The notes: generated by a model from the sequence alone, not told the origin. DNA of 64,000 bases from Akkermansia muciniphila (GCF_002884975.1 NZ_PJKB01000001.1:830596-894595), one strand, 5' to 3'. Counted from the first letter of the stretch, positions 27,338 to 36,971 are shown. Made by a program: numbers and translations.

Positions 27338-28193
27338 TATACGCTTATTGAACTTCCTGTTTCCAAAATAATCAGCTTTGAGCGATTCTTCATCAACAGC
27401 TATTTTCAAATGTAGCAGAAAACTAAAAATACCTTTTCCTCTTTAATACAAATCTTCCCATACCACTTCCTCAAGAAATATATTTCGCCTTAGTTCTGTT
27501 TCCTGTTTTCTCTCTCTTTTTTTACGCTGGATTTTATAATTTTTCATTTTTACTCAGAATAAAAATACCGTTTGTTCGCAGAACGAAAAAAACTTGCCTG
27601 AAAATAGAAAAGTTCTTTAGTTATTTTTTTATGGTTACTGAACTCCTTGCTGCTCTGTATTCGTTTCTGCTCTCCACCTGGATGGGATGTTCCACCAGCC
27701 TAGCTATCTGTACGGCAGCCTTTATTCACCTTTTAATGGTAAGAAAAGAAGAAAAAACTGTTTAATCTTTTTCTTATTCTATCGGAACAGTGTCTAATGG
27801 ACACTTTCGACTCTGTTAAATTTTAGACAGAGGCGTAGACTGTAGCAGGATTACGTATTGCAACTGTACATAGGCAGGGTACGTCCAGTTCCAAAAATCC
27901 TCCATTGCGTCTTTTTGGCGTTATGAATACTATCAAGATAATTTTTGAGGTATTTTTTATTAGAAACTTCATTTCGAAAAATCATTCATACCTGTATCCT
28001 TCTCTACAGGGCCAGCATTGTTATACGCGACCTTTCATGACTTCAAAGAAATTATGCGATCAATGATAAATTTGCATTCTCAGGAATTTGAGTTTTATAA
28101 TGCCGTTTTATTACCGCTTCTCCAGTCCATTAGTGTGAAACGAATATCTGGTATGGCGTTAACACCTATTTCCGGAACATGTAAAGTTCAAAT
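27338..28193. other. AT-rich intergenic region, no secure gene
   Basis: About 0.86 kb of markedly AT-rich DNA between the tRNA-Leu terminator and the RHS-locus terminator. I see no integrase, transposase, inverted repeats or CRISPR-like repeats. Two short plus-strand frames (27631-27765 and 28018-28212) are the only candidates and neither has clear support. Confidence 0.5.
27631..27765 (+). CDS. Possible 44-residue membrane peptide
   Basis: The frame runs from ATG at 27631 to TAA and encodes MVTELLAALYSFLLSTWMGC, continuing with a hydrophobic segment and a basic tail (VRKEEKTV). It could be one transmembrane helix with a charged end. No Shine-Dalgarno sequence is visible, and the AT-rich surroundings produce chance frames. 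Function unknown. Confidence 0.25.
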   Translation: MVTELLAALYSFLLSTWMGCSTSLAICTAAFIHLLMVRKEEKTV

Positions 28194-28227
28194 TAAAACC
28201 TCCGGCAAGTGATCACTTGCCGGAGGT
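28194..28227 (-). terminator. Terminator of the RHS operon (perfect 30-bp palindrome)
   Basis: 28198-28227 is a perfect palindrome with two 15-bp arms centred at 28212/28213 and no spacer. Read on the minus strand it is followed by TTTT (complement of 28194-28197). It lies about 90 nt beyond the last minus-strand gene. Confidence 0.65.
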
Positions 28228-28314
28228 GAGTGAGGATTCAAATCTTAATCCCATTAAGTTATATATTCAGGATAAAACCTATTATATTTGGGCATTTCCT
28301 CAATCTTGTAGACC

Positions 28315-29295
28315 CTAATTTTTTAGAGAAAATCTATAATGTTTCGAAGAACTATGATTAAAAGCAAACCTCCAATATAAAATAAAGACTAAAAGACATA
28401 GTATACCTGTTACCCATAGTCTGCCGATAGGAATATCATTCATGTTTAAAACAAAAAACTCATAACAATCTTTCAAAAAAGCATACAATAACAAGAGGAG
28501 AGGAATACCAAGATACCATTGGCAATTACGATTGATAAATTGAAGAAATTTATCACGATTAGATACTTTCCCTTTAACATCTTCCGGTGCTATGGAGAGT
28601 ATTTTCTCTCCATTCTTTTCTAATATCACAAACGAAGGAATATCTGGAATGGGATCTCCTAAACAATTATAAGAAGGAGTCATTTCATCCTGTAAAAATC
28701 CTTCCATTGGTCTTATTACATTCCATATGAGGCATAAAGAAAAAATACACCATTGTTTTTCTGAAGGCATGTTAGCAATGATATTTTTATCATTCTCATT
28801 GAAAAAAGGAGAACGTTGGTAGTATCCGCAAAACGAACCAAACACAGCATCATTGCTCATAAGCAACGTTTGGCGATGATTTCTAAATTTACTTGAATCA
28901 CTATAGGAACATCCATAAGCCCTGGCCCATAAAAACCTACGGGCGCTATCATCCTGAACAACCTTCAGAAAACCTAATTGAGGATTTTTGAACTGGATCT
29001 CTCCATGAGAAGTATATTGAGCAACATCTTTCCCATTGAGAATAATGCTTCCTTTACCCCATGGCATAAAGAGTTTATTTATTCCTTTAGTGGGATTTCC
29101 CAATGATTTTTGTATATTGACTTGAAGTTGAGAAGATTCTATGGATACCTTTAGATGACAATTTTGATGAAATGCCTCCATCGAATAGTGACCGCAAATG
29201 GAACCATCTTTTCTTAATATAGATCCATTGATCATCCTCTTTCCTAATACATATTGATTTATTTCATCTTGAAAAATTAAGCCAAAAATATCCAT
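28315..29295 (-). CDS. Unknown membrane-anchored protein, candidate RHS immunity protein
   Basis: 326 residues with no family recognised. Residues 1-255 look like a soluble domain with beta-rich stretches and several Cys and aromatic residues. Two transmembrane helices follow at about 258-275 and 290-310, then a short basic tail. The gene is much more AT-rich than the chromosome around it. It is the last gene after the RHS tip, the usual place for an immunity gene or for an orphan remnant of an earlier tip-immunity module. It starts 31 nt after the 104-residue gene. Function is inferred from position only. Confidence 0.6.
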   Translation of the reverse strand: MDIFGLIFQDEINQYVLGKRMINGSILRKDGSICGHYSMEAFHQNCHLKVSIESSQLQVNIQKSLGNPTKGINKLFMPWGKGSIILNGKDVAQYTSHGEIQFKNPQLGFLKVVQDDSARRFLWARAYGCSYSDSSKFRNHRQTLLMSNDAVFGSFCGYYQRSPFFNENDKNIIANMPSEKQWCIFSLCLIWNVIRPMEGFLQDEMTPSYNCLGDPIPDIPSFVILEKNGEKILSIAPEDVKGKVSNRDKFLQFINRNCQWYLGIPLLLLLYAFLKDCYEFFVLNMNDIPIGRLWVTGILCLLVFILYWRFAFNHSSSKHYRFSLKN

Positions 29296-29326
29296 ATATC
29301 AATAATTTACAAAAGTTAAGATTCAA

Positions 29327-29641
29327 CTAAAAATCTTTTTTAATTAATACTTTTATATATCTTATTAAAGGATAAATAATTTTTTTAGCAATTCTCAATA
29401 AAAATCTAATTATTGTTTGAATATGATATAAAATAAATAAGAATAGAATTCCTGAAAAAATGCTGAATAAATATCCGGAATAGTACCACACTACATATGA
29501 AATTAAACATAAGTATGGCAATCCAAAAAATACAGCTACTATTCTCCATACAAGAATCATGTCCTGACTTTTAGATATAGCGGCAAAAAAAGAAGGTAAT
29601 AAAATTGAAAATATCAATACAGAAGAAATTAGGAACTCCAT
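29327..29641 (-). CDS. Small membrane protein, candidate RHS immunity protein
   Basis: 104 residues, mostly hydrophobic, with three predicted transmembrane segments (about 2-22, 28-48, 53-75) and a Lys/Arg-rich C-terminus ending VLIKKDF. No signal peptide cleavage site. It starts 63 nt after the RHS stop and is strongly AT-rich like the toxin tip, so tip and this gene may have arrived together. A small polytopic immunity protein would fit a toxin acting on membranes (inference). Confidence 0.6.
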   Translation of the reverse strand: MEFLISSVLIFSILLPSFFAAISKSQDMILVWRIVAVFFGLPYLCLISYVVWYYSGYLFSIFSGILFLFILYHIQTIIRFLLRIAKKIIYPLIRYIKVLIKKDF

Positions 29642-29704
29642 AATTTATAACATAAGATTACAATTAAAATATATATTTTGTTACATCAATTCTATAAATA
29701 TTAT

Positions 29705-32700
29705 TCATAGAACAGGAAAAAAGAATGGATTGTCAGGAAGTTTCATATTTTCATCAATATTATATGGGAATTCATTCATTAAATCATCCATTTCATCATC
29801 ATATGGCAACTTGCTTCTACATTTAATTTTTTCTTTCCACTGATAATATTGAGTCCAGTTTCCCATAGCTTCTCCCGGTGGAAAATCCTTTGGAGCCATA
29901 TGATAAGCAAATGAAGTGAAGGATGTTACATTAGTAACTTTATAAGAAGCCGAGATGAAACATTCCCCGTTCTCCTGAATAGTTTCAATAGAAACGTCTC
30001 CTCGAACAGTGGCAACGAATGTAACAATACCATCTGGCAAACTCATAAAAAATCTTCCGAATTCTTTAATAAAATTATCAAAAGAATAAAAAGATTGATA
30101 TCGAGGAAACATTATCGCTATATTAGATATTGGTTCCCAATCCTGACAGTATTTGGATTTTTTATTTTTATCTAAAAAATATTCTCTAATGTCTTTACCT
30201 ATTACAGATTTTTTAATGGAATTTACTTCCATACTACCTTCTTCATAATACGTTTCTGGAGGTAAAATACCTTTTACCCATTTTCCAAAATTAACGATTG
30301 CAACTATCCATTCAGGACTTATTTCCACAGGATATCCACCTATTGGAAAAGGAACACGCATTCCCCCTTGAAGACCTCGTAAATCAATAATTTTAATACT
30401 ATTATTTTGAGCAAACTTGTATAAATTCCTATCATCGACTTCTCCAATAGGATCACGATTAACCCATCTTCCATTGCTAGAATTATAGTAACGGTAATTA
30501 TAATAGACGAGACCAAGCTCATCATCGAAATGCTCGCTGCTCCATTGGATAGGCTGCCTCACGTCTCCTTCTACTGTCACTGCCCCATAGGGCTCATAAC
30601 TGTAGGTCATGGATATTGAACCCTCGGCGTTGAAGATTTCCCATACATTTTTGGTAAAATCAAGACCGTAGGTAGACCACGCATCGTCCTTCTGAATAGC
30701 CAGGGGCCGGGTAGATACTGGCTCCGCTGGATCCCATGTGATCAGCCACAGGCAGGGATGAGAAAAGCTAGTCAGATCACAACAGGCGATTTGGAGATAT
30801 CTCCGGTAAATGTAACGCTGATGAAGAGTTACCAAAACCGTTCTTTCTCCGGATTGGCTGGCAGTAATGACTTCCTCCTTCTTCGTGGCACGGCGTCCCA
30901 TGAAGTCGTAAGTGCAGGTAACGACCGTTACCATGTTCTCTTCCGTCTTCGTGAAAGTCACGGGACGATTTTCCGCGTTGTAAACTACTTTCCACGTACC
31001 GGTAGAAGTTTTCACCAGCGTCTGATTTCCGTCGGCGTCAAAGGCAGGAATAAAGGCTTCTCCTTCTCTTTCCTGAATGGACGTGTACTGGTTGATATTG
31101 TTAGAACCATAAATAAGTTCCTTCGTCTCTTCTTCAGCATTCTTGCGATTGCCTATGTTGTCGTAATCGTAAGAATAATTTCCTCCATCCACAGTTGCCG
31201 CTGCCAGTTCACTGCGGGTATTGTAAACGAAGCTGTCATTCGTCACGGTCCCTTGACGGGAAGTGCTCCGTGTGAGGGGGCGCCCCAGGACGTCATAGGT
31301 GTATTTCCTTCCTACAATAGCCGTGCTTCCTTTTTTGTAGTACATGCCCGCGACCAGATCACGCTTTTCTTCATAGCTCTGTGTGAACGTTATTCCATTT
31401 GGCTTCGTGAGTGTCTGCAGAAGGTTGGTTCCTTCAAGATAGGAAAAACCGAATTCTTTTCCTTTACCTCCGTGCAGGAAACCTGCGGTAGCGATGCGTC
31501 CATTATCTGCATAGCCGGTGAAAACGTTTTGTTCCACAATTCCATCCTTGGCATAAGTGTAGCCGGTACTGCGTCCCAGTTGGTCACGCGTTTCCGTAAT
31601 CAGGTGGGTTTTGCCTCCGGCTGCCAGGCTGTCGGTTTTCTGCTCGCCGTATTCATTGTAGCCGATGGTTCGCGTTCCGGCGGCATCAGTTACTTGAGTG
31701 AGCTGGCCGAGATGATTGTACGTATAGGTTTGACTGGGAGTAGAGCCATCACTGAAGGACACCCTGGTCAGTTGCCCCGTGAGGGTGTCGTATTCGCGGA
31801 TTTCACTCATCCCCCTCGCATTGCAAAGACGCTCCGGCAGCCCGAGAACATTGTAGGTTTTATCTACATGTGTTCCATTGGCATAGCTCTTGGAGATTTC
31901 CAATCCGGAAGTCTCATGGTAAGTCCAGATAGTAGTGTCGCCATCGGTTCTCCCTCCGGGATCGCTGGATACCGTTTCCGAGCCGACCCGGAAAGTCGTC
32001 AAAGAGACTAGACGGTCCATGGAGTCATAGTCAAAGAGAGCAGGTTGAACGGCCGTCCCCCATTCCGCAGCCTTACGACCGCGATCGTCGTAACGATAGT
32101 TGACGGTGTTGCCCAAGGAACCGGTAACCGTGGTTGGTTGATCGAGAGGTTGGCCGTACATGAAACCAGTACCGTTGCCTGCAGCATTTGTGACTAAAAC
32201 TTTACGGCCTGCGATGTCAGTCTGCGTCGTAGTTATATTGCCTCTTGCATCCGTTTGCGTAAGGATCATTCCTGTAACCGTATAGCTCCGGCTTGCCGTA
32301 AAAATTACTCCTGCGTGATCCTTCTGTGAGAGCACGATCCCATCTACAATCACTGCTTCAGCCGTGATGTTAGAGTCAGGAACGACGCTCTTTTGGATTC
32401 TTTTCGTATTTTCAGCATACTCCTCCCATTCCGTGGAAGTCAAGTTGCGTTCATTGATGCTGACTGATTTTGATACCAACAAAGAAGACATCCGGGAAAT
32501 GAGCTGTTTGCTGATGGAGGTCAAAGGCGCTCCCTGGATATTATAACGCGTTATCACCGTCACCTGGAAAACCCCTTCGTCCGTGTTTTCTACACTATAG
32601 GAATATTTCTGCACGGGAGAGTTGGTCGGTCCCGGGTCTTCCACTAAAGCCAGGGCCTGTCTGGTAACGTTGCCAAAGGAGTCGTATTCGTAGAGCGTAG

Positions 32701-35700
32701 GCGCCATGAATACGGCGCTTTCATACGTACCAGAATCCCGTTGCGTACGGATGAGCCGTCCCTTTTCATTGTATTCAGAACGATCATACAGGAAACCTAC
32801 AGGAGTAGGCGTCATTTGTACGACGCTTTGGCCAAAACCGTTGACAAGGGTCTGGGAAACAATGCTGGACTTGTCCGCCAACGCAACGGTTTCCCTAAGA
32901 CAATTATTATAAATGTCATATGCACGGTAGAGTTCTCGCTGTCCCGTACCGTAGTCATGGAGTACGGAGCCATCGAGGTGTCTTTCCGTGACAAAGACAG
33001 CCCCAGCAGGAGTGGTGACGGTTTTCGTCAATCCATTGTCGCTATATACCGTCGTGGTCATTCGCCCCAGGGTATCCGTTTGGGAAATGGTTCGTCCAAG
33101 GGCGTCGTATTCGTTGCTTTCCATAGTGGTCATGGGGCCAACATCCCGACGCGTCTGCAGAATGCGGTCGGCCGCATCACGAATATAGGTGAGGATAGTT
33201 TCCGGAGTGACTACCGTATCTCCATCATGTACTTCCGAACGAATGGTTTCCACAAGCTGATGGGCTGAATTGTAACCATAGTTAGTAATGACCCCATCTT
33301 CATCGGTTTCCGAGAGCTTGCCGCAGCACATCCACGTAGCCGTACTGATGCGGCCATTGCCGTGTGTGGTTTTGATACAGCGGCGCTCTTCATCGTATTC
33401 AAAGGAGGTTCTTGAAAGAAGGAGCCATACATGGCCATCCCAGATGAATTTCCGTTCAGAAATGACGGTATCGTCGGATGCTATGAAACTTTCTTCCTTC
33501 GTACTCTGCCCGGGAACAAGTTCAGCATTAACCTTCGTGATAATGGTACATTTGTGAGCGGCGCCATATTCCTCTGCCGCTTCATATTCATACCAGGCCT
33601 GTATCCCGGCCATGTTCTGCGTGAACTTCATTCTCCCGGCGGCATAGGGATAGGCAGCAGCTTCTCCGTAGGTTTCTTCCATACTTATCTGCTTCTGGCT
33701 TGAACCGACAGCAGTAACAGTTTTAGTAACCTTTTCCACGAGAGGTGAGTCTTCATATTCATACACTTCAGTACTCAACGTGACTTCCACACTGTTGGCC
33801 TGGAGGTAGGACTTTGTCACCCGAACAGGGCGATTGTCATAAAAACGCTTGTCGGCATAAGTGGTACGAATAATCTTTTCCTTCCCGCCAGCCCAAGGTT
33901 CCGCTTTCAGAATTACACGGCCTTCGTCGTCATATTCGTAGCGCGTGTAGCCGCCATCCGGGCGGTTGACGCGGGAGACATGGTATTCACTGTTGTATTC
34001 ATAGGTGGTAATACGTGCAAGAGGTGTCCTGAAGGCCTCCGTTTCACTCACCGTCAACCAGCCGCCATCCGTGTATTGCTTCACGGAACGGTTGCAGGAG
34101 ACAGGTTCTACATCGTTGATGCCCTTAACGAATTCAATGCGTTCCACCATCCCTCCGTAGAGCCGATTGGTTTCAATGGTACGGATGATGGTGTCGTCTC
34201 CCGTTCCCTTGGTGATAGTGACTTTACCGGGTTCTTCCCTGCGGGTAATGGTATGTGCCGGGAGCCCACGCTGCTGACGCGTGATCACGGTCGTATGCAC
34301 ACCTTCCGATTCATAGGATTTATAGGAAGAAGTTTTGTAGGGAGAGCCCGAAACTTCATAACCGCCGTCTTCAAGCACCGTAACGGCAGAGGGAGCATAC
34401 CATTCCATGACGAGGGCGCCGGCCTCCCCGGTGCGGGTGCGCATCAAGCCTTCCACGGCGGTATAACTGCTCACCAGGTTGCCCGCACCATCATAGGTAT
34501 TTTTCACACTCTGGAAGTAATCGTCAGCATGGACCACGTTGCCGGAAGCGGAGGCCATACTGACGACAGCGCCGGTTTCAGCGGAGAAACGCACTTTCTG
34601 TCCATCGGCATCCACCAAGGTCAGGAAAGCAGGATTGCTTGTCGTGCAGGGATTAAGCTCTTCATTCAACAACTGCACACGGAAATCACGCTTGCGGGAG
34701 ATACCCACAGGCTTTGCCACATCAGAACCTGGGTGAATGTTGAAGTAAAGGGCAGCACCCGTGGGAGGCACGATGGTGATGAGACCGGATGTTCCTTCCA
34801 GACTTGCACGCCATGCCCAGGGACTTACATATTTCAATCCCCCGCAGGCTTCCACTGTCTCACTGGCGGCTTTTGCGGAACGAAAGCCAAAGGCAGCAGG
34901 AGTGGGGGAGGGGGAGCCCCCCATCTTCTGGAATTCGGACAGAGGCATGCAAATTTTCTTACTGGGATCATCTGGTAATTTTTCCGTAGCAATGGTATAT
35001 TCATTGCCTTCCGAATCAGTACAGGAACCGCATTTGCAGCAGATTTCCTTATCTTCCGGCGGTGTGTCGCTGGATGAGGAAGAGTTGCTGATGCTGGACG
35101 ATGAACTGCTGCTCGAACTGGACGACGAACTCCTGCTTGAGCTGGACGATGAACTGCTGCTCGAGCTGGACGATGAACTGCTGCTCGAACTGGACGATGA
35201 ACTGCTGCTCGAACTGGACGATGAACTGCTGCTCGAACTGGACGATGAACTGCTGCTCGAACTGGACGACGAACTCCTGCTTGAGCTGGACGATGAACTG
35301 CTGTTGTTCGAAGACGAGAACGACTCAGACGAAGAAGATGATGATATATCTTCTCCCGAGCTAGAGGAAGAAATCTCCCCACCACCGGAGGAAGTGCTCC
35401 AATCATATCCGTCATTTGAAGAACTACTTGATGACGATGGTGCTAAACCGGAATCTTCTTCATAGGCCGTCACTATTACAGAGTAAATACATACGGATTT
35501 GTTGGGTTCGCCAGAAGGCAAGTCGGCATTTTCATGCGTTACCGTGAGCGTGTATTCCCCGGGAATGAGCTTAAAGGAGTCGGTCTTGGACCACTCCTGA
35601 TGGCCGCCCATCTCTCCGGGATCAGCGGCAGCAGACGTCAGATCAAGCTCAAATGTTCCTCCGGGACCGTAAATGGAGAGCTTGCCCCAGTCGTCCACGG

Positions 35701-35854
35701 TGAGGCTTGCCTTGGCGGTAGCCCCTCCTTCCGGAACGATGAAAGAATCACTGACGGGAGACAAAACATCTCCTGAGGTGGCGTTTTCGGATTTGCTGTA
35801 ACTGTCGGACTTCTCGTAAATAACGCGTCCGACATTCTTGTTTGATGTAAACAT
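29705..35854 (-). CDS. RHS/YD-repeat polymorphic toxin-like protein with polyserine tract
   Basis: 2049 residues, uninterrupted. Residues 1-138 form a beta-rich domain (GTFELDLTS, GEYTLTVTHEN) without a recognisable Sec signal. Residues 138-263 are a Ser-dominated low-complexity tract encoded partly by a 24-bp tandem repeat. A cysteine cluster (CCKCGSC) lies near 270. Residues 300-1770 carry many YD repeats (YEYDDEGRV, YDALGRT), and the conserved RHS core end (FDDELGLVYYNYRYY, GRWVNRDPIGE) lies near 1775-1808. The final 221 residues are a variable tip of unknown type. Base composition drops sharply at about 30450, showing tip replacement. Membrane-protein genes follow at immunity positions. 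The upstream glycosyltransferase genes are on the same strand, 187 nt away. No VgrG, PAAR or secretion genes are present. Confidence 0.9.
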   Translation of the reverse strand: MFTSNKNVGRVIYEKSDSYSKSENATSGDVLSPVSDSFIVPEGGATAKASLTVDDWGKLSIYGPGGTFELDLTSAAADPGEMGGHQEWSKTDSFKLIPGEYTLTVTHENADLPSGEPNKSVCIYSVIVTAYEEDSGLAPSSSSSSSNDGYDWSTSSGGGEISSSSSGEDISSSSSSESFSSSNNSSSSSSSSRSSSSSSSSSSSSSSSSSSSSSSSSSSSSSSSSSSSSSSSSSSSSSSSRSSSSSSSSSSSSSISNSSSSSDTPPEDKEICCKCGSCTDSEGNEYTIATEKLPDDPSKKICMPLSEFQKMGGSPSPTPAAFGFRSAKAASETVEACGGLKYVSPWAWRASLEGTSGLITIVPPTGAALYFNIHPGSDVAKPVGISRKRDFRVQLLNEELNPCTTSNPAFLTLVDADGQKVRFSAETGAVVSMASASGNVVHADDYFQSVKNTYDGAGNLVSSYTAVEGLMRTRTGEAGALVMEWYAPSAVTVLEDGGYEVSGSPYKTSSYKSYESEGVHTTVITRQQRGLPAHTITRREEPGKVTITKGTGDDTIIRTIETNRLYGGMVERIEFVKGINDVEPVSCNRSVKQYTDGGWLTVSETEAFRTPLARITTYEYNSEYHVSRVNRPDGGYTRYEYDDEGRVILKAEPWAGGKEKIIRTTYADKRFYDNRPVRVTKSYLQANSVEVTLSTEVYEYEDSPLVEKVTKTVTAVGSSQKQISMEETYGEAAAYPYAAGRMKFTQNMAGIQAWYEYEAAEEYGAAHKCTIITKVNAELVPGQSTKEESFIASDDTVISERKFIWDGHVWLLLSRTSFEYDEERRCIKTTHGNGRISTATWMCCGKLSETDEDGVITNYGYNSAHQLVETIRSEVHDGDTVVTPETILTYIRDAADRILQTRRDVGPMTTMESNEYDALGRTISQTDTLGRMTTTVYSDNGLTKTVTTPAGAVFVTERHLDGSVLHDYGTGQRELYRAYDIYNNCLRETVALADKSSIVSQTLVNGFGQSVVQMTPTPVGFLYDRSEYNEKGRLIRTQRDSGTYESAVFMAPTLYEYDSFGNVTRQALALVEDPGPTNSPVQKYSYSVENTDEGVFQVTVITRYNIQGAPLTSISKQLISRMSSLLVSKSVSINERNLTSTEWEEYAENTKRIQKSVVPDSNITAEAVIVDGIVLSQKDHAGVIFTASRSYTVTGMILTQTDARGNITTTQTDIAGRKVLVTNAAGNGTGFMYGQPLDQPTTVTGSLGNTVNYRYDDRGRKAAEWGTAVQPALFDYDSMDRLVSLTTFRVGSETVSSDPGGRTDGDTTIWTYHETSGLEISKSYANGTHVDKTYNVLGLPERLCNARGMSEIREYDTLTGQLTRVSFSDGSTPSQTYTYNHLGQLTQVTDAAGTRTIGYNEYGEQKTDSLAAGGKTHLITETRDQLGRSTGYTYAKDGIVEQNVFTGYADNGRIATAGFLHGGKGKEFGFSYLEGTNLLQTLTKPNGITFTQSYEEKRDLVAGMYYKKGSTAIVGRKYTYDVLGRPLTRSTSRQGTVTNDSFVYNTRSELAAATVDGGNYSYDYDNIGNRKNAEEETKELIYGSNNINQYTSIQEREGEAFIPAFDADGNQTLVKTSTGTWKVVYNAENRPVTFTKTEENMVTVVTCTYDFMGRRATKKEEVITASQSGERTVLVTLHQRYIYRRYLQIACCDLTSFSHPCLWLITWDPAEPVSTRPLAIQKDDAWSTYGLDFTKNVWEIFNAEGSISMTYSYEPYGAVTVEGDVRQPIQWSSEHFDDELGLVYYNYRYYNSSNGRWVNRDPIGEVDDRNLYKFAQNNSIKIIDLRGLQGGMRVPFPIGGYPVEISPEWIVAIVNFGKWVKGILPPETYYEEGSMEVNSIKKSVIGKDIREYFLDKNKKSKYCQDWEPISNIAIMFPRYQSFYSFDNFIKEFGRFFMSLPDGIVTFVATVRGDVSIETIQENGECFISASYKVTNVTSFTSFAYHMAPKDFPPGEAMGNWTQYYQWKEKIKCRSKLPYDDEMDDLMNEFPYNIDENMKLPDNPFFFPVL
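35097..35312 (-). repeat. 24-bp tandem repeat encoding polyserine
   Basis: Eight full copies and one degenerate copy of a 24-bp unit (on the plus strand GACGATGAACTGCTGCTCGA plus four bases). Two copies carry a shared variant (GACGACGAACTCCTGCTTGA), so units have been duplicated in blocks. In the RHS frame each unit gives eight residues, nearly all Ser. Such perfect repeats can change copy number by slippage or recombination in multiples of eight residues without frameshift. Confidence 0.9.
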
Positions 35855-36041
35855 GTGTTTAGTTTTTTATTTGTTTGTTATTGAGTTAACGGTAGGAGAA
35901 ATCAGCTTCTGAATGAGTTTGCCGCTCGTTTTTTCAGAAGAAATTCATTGTTGAATGGGCTGCGCACGATGCAGGGCCTCCGGAATCACATCTCCTGTCC
36001 ATGCCTTTTCCCTGGAGGGGGGGCTTATGGACGGAAACGGA
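35855..36041. other. Leader region of the RHS gene
   Basis: 187 bp between the pyruvyl-transferase stop and the RHS start. It is long enough for a separate RHS promoter. No clear -35/-10 pair or Shine-Dalgarno was found. Confidence 0.35.
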
Positions 36042-36953
36042 CTATTTGCGGACAAGAGAAAATATCTCGGGAAAAAGTCCGGAGAATTCCGAATGATGAA
36101 GCAGATGCGCGCGGGGATGCTCCAACAGGGATTGCCGATAAACGCCGGAGAGTTTTCCGTAATTGTTGTCCAGAAAGTATACCCGGCATCCGGCAAACAG
36201 GCCTGCAATGCAGATGTGCAGGCGGTCTGAAATGACGATGTCCAATCCGGACAACACAGTGAGCAGACCCCGTATCAGGAAAACCTGCTCCGGGGAGCCG
36301 TCACCCGTGCCACTCCAGAGATCGGAAATATCCTGCCCCAGGACCAATTCTGCAGGCAGAGCGCTCTCCTTGCCCCGGCGCGGCAGAAAAGCCCCCCGCT
36401 GCCAGTAATTTTCCCGGAATGCAGGGAAAGAGGATTCCCGCACAGCCTTCCGGATTTTTCCCATGAGAGAAACAGCCCACGGTTTCAGGCAATGAGGAGC
36501 TCCCCTCTCTTCCGGATCAGGAGGTGGAGAATAATCCGGGCAGAAGTGAAGCGCCATGTCGTCTGCCGGAAGAAACTGCGCCCTTTCATTCAGGGAGCGG
36601 CAATACTCCAGTGAGCGTTGTTCCCGGCAGAAAACCAGATGACGTTCATCCAGAACGTGGATGAAGGAATCCACCTGGTAAAAGCTGTGAGGGAGAATGA
36701 TGCAGCGTTCCACCCGGGCGGAGGTTAACTTGGCCGCTTGAACTTCAAGGGATCCATAAAAAGGCACAAACCGTCCTCCCCCGCCATACACCACATGGTG
36801 ATGGGACCCATGCCTCACCGGCAGGTGATGGCGGCGGAAAAACTGCCGTGTGGCCATGTCAATGAGCAAATCTCCCATATTGCCCTCGTTGGCGCAGTAT
36901 TGAAACTCACCCAGTTCTATGAGAGCAGGCAGAATGGAACAGGAACCGGTCAT
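36042..36953 (-). CDS. Polysaccharide pyruvyl transferase family protein
   Basis: 303 residues of the PS_pyruv_trans family, which adds pyruvate ketals to sugars or, in related members, acts in glycan modification. The N-terminal NEGNMGDLLID motif near residue 24 and the C-terminal VISDRLHICIAGLFAGCRVYFLDN region (the D-R-L-H signature) are characteristic. It follows the GT2-type gene by 18 nt and so belongs to the glycosyltransferase operon. A soluble cytoplasmic enzyme is expected; the acceptor is unknown. Confidence 0.85.
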   Translation of the reverse strand: MTGSCSILPALIELGEFQYCANEGNMGDLLIDMATRQFFRRHHLPVRHGSHHHVVYGGGGRFVPFYGSLEVQAAKLTSARVERCIILPHSFYQVDSFIHVLDERHLVFCREQRSLEYCRSLNERAQFLPADDMALHFCPDYSPPPDPEERGAPHCLKPWAVSLMGKIRKAVRESSFPAFRENYWQRGAFLPRRGKESALPAELVLGQDISDLWSGTGDGSPEQVFLIRGLLTVLSGLDIVISDRLHICIAGLFAGCRVYFLDNNYGKLSGVYRQSLLEHPRAHLLHHSEFSGLFPEIFSLVRK

Positions 36954-36971
36954 GGAGGTAATAGGAATGAA

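Noticed and set aside
28018-28212. 64-codon plus-strand frame before the palindrome
   Set aside because: No start context, no motif, AT-rich chance frame whose stop lies in the terminator palindrome.
27213-30450. Prophage or integrative element
   Set aside because: No integrase, capsid, tail, relaxase or att duplication could be seen; only composition and the tRNA border hint at it.
30758-32011. 417-codon plus-strand frame inside the RHS gene
   Set aside because: Opposite the YD-repeat core, whose frame is uninterrupted and clearly coding.
35097-35312. CRISPR array
   Set aside because: The repeat is a contiguous 24-bp tandem repeat without spacers and lies within a coding frame.
34761-35465. 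Plus-strand frame with LLLELDDE repeats
   Set aside because: Antisense reading of the polyserine 24-bp repeat.
29705-35854. Type VI secretion effector
   Set aside because: No PAAR domain at the N-terminus and no VgrG/Hcp/Tss genes in the window, so the export route is left open.
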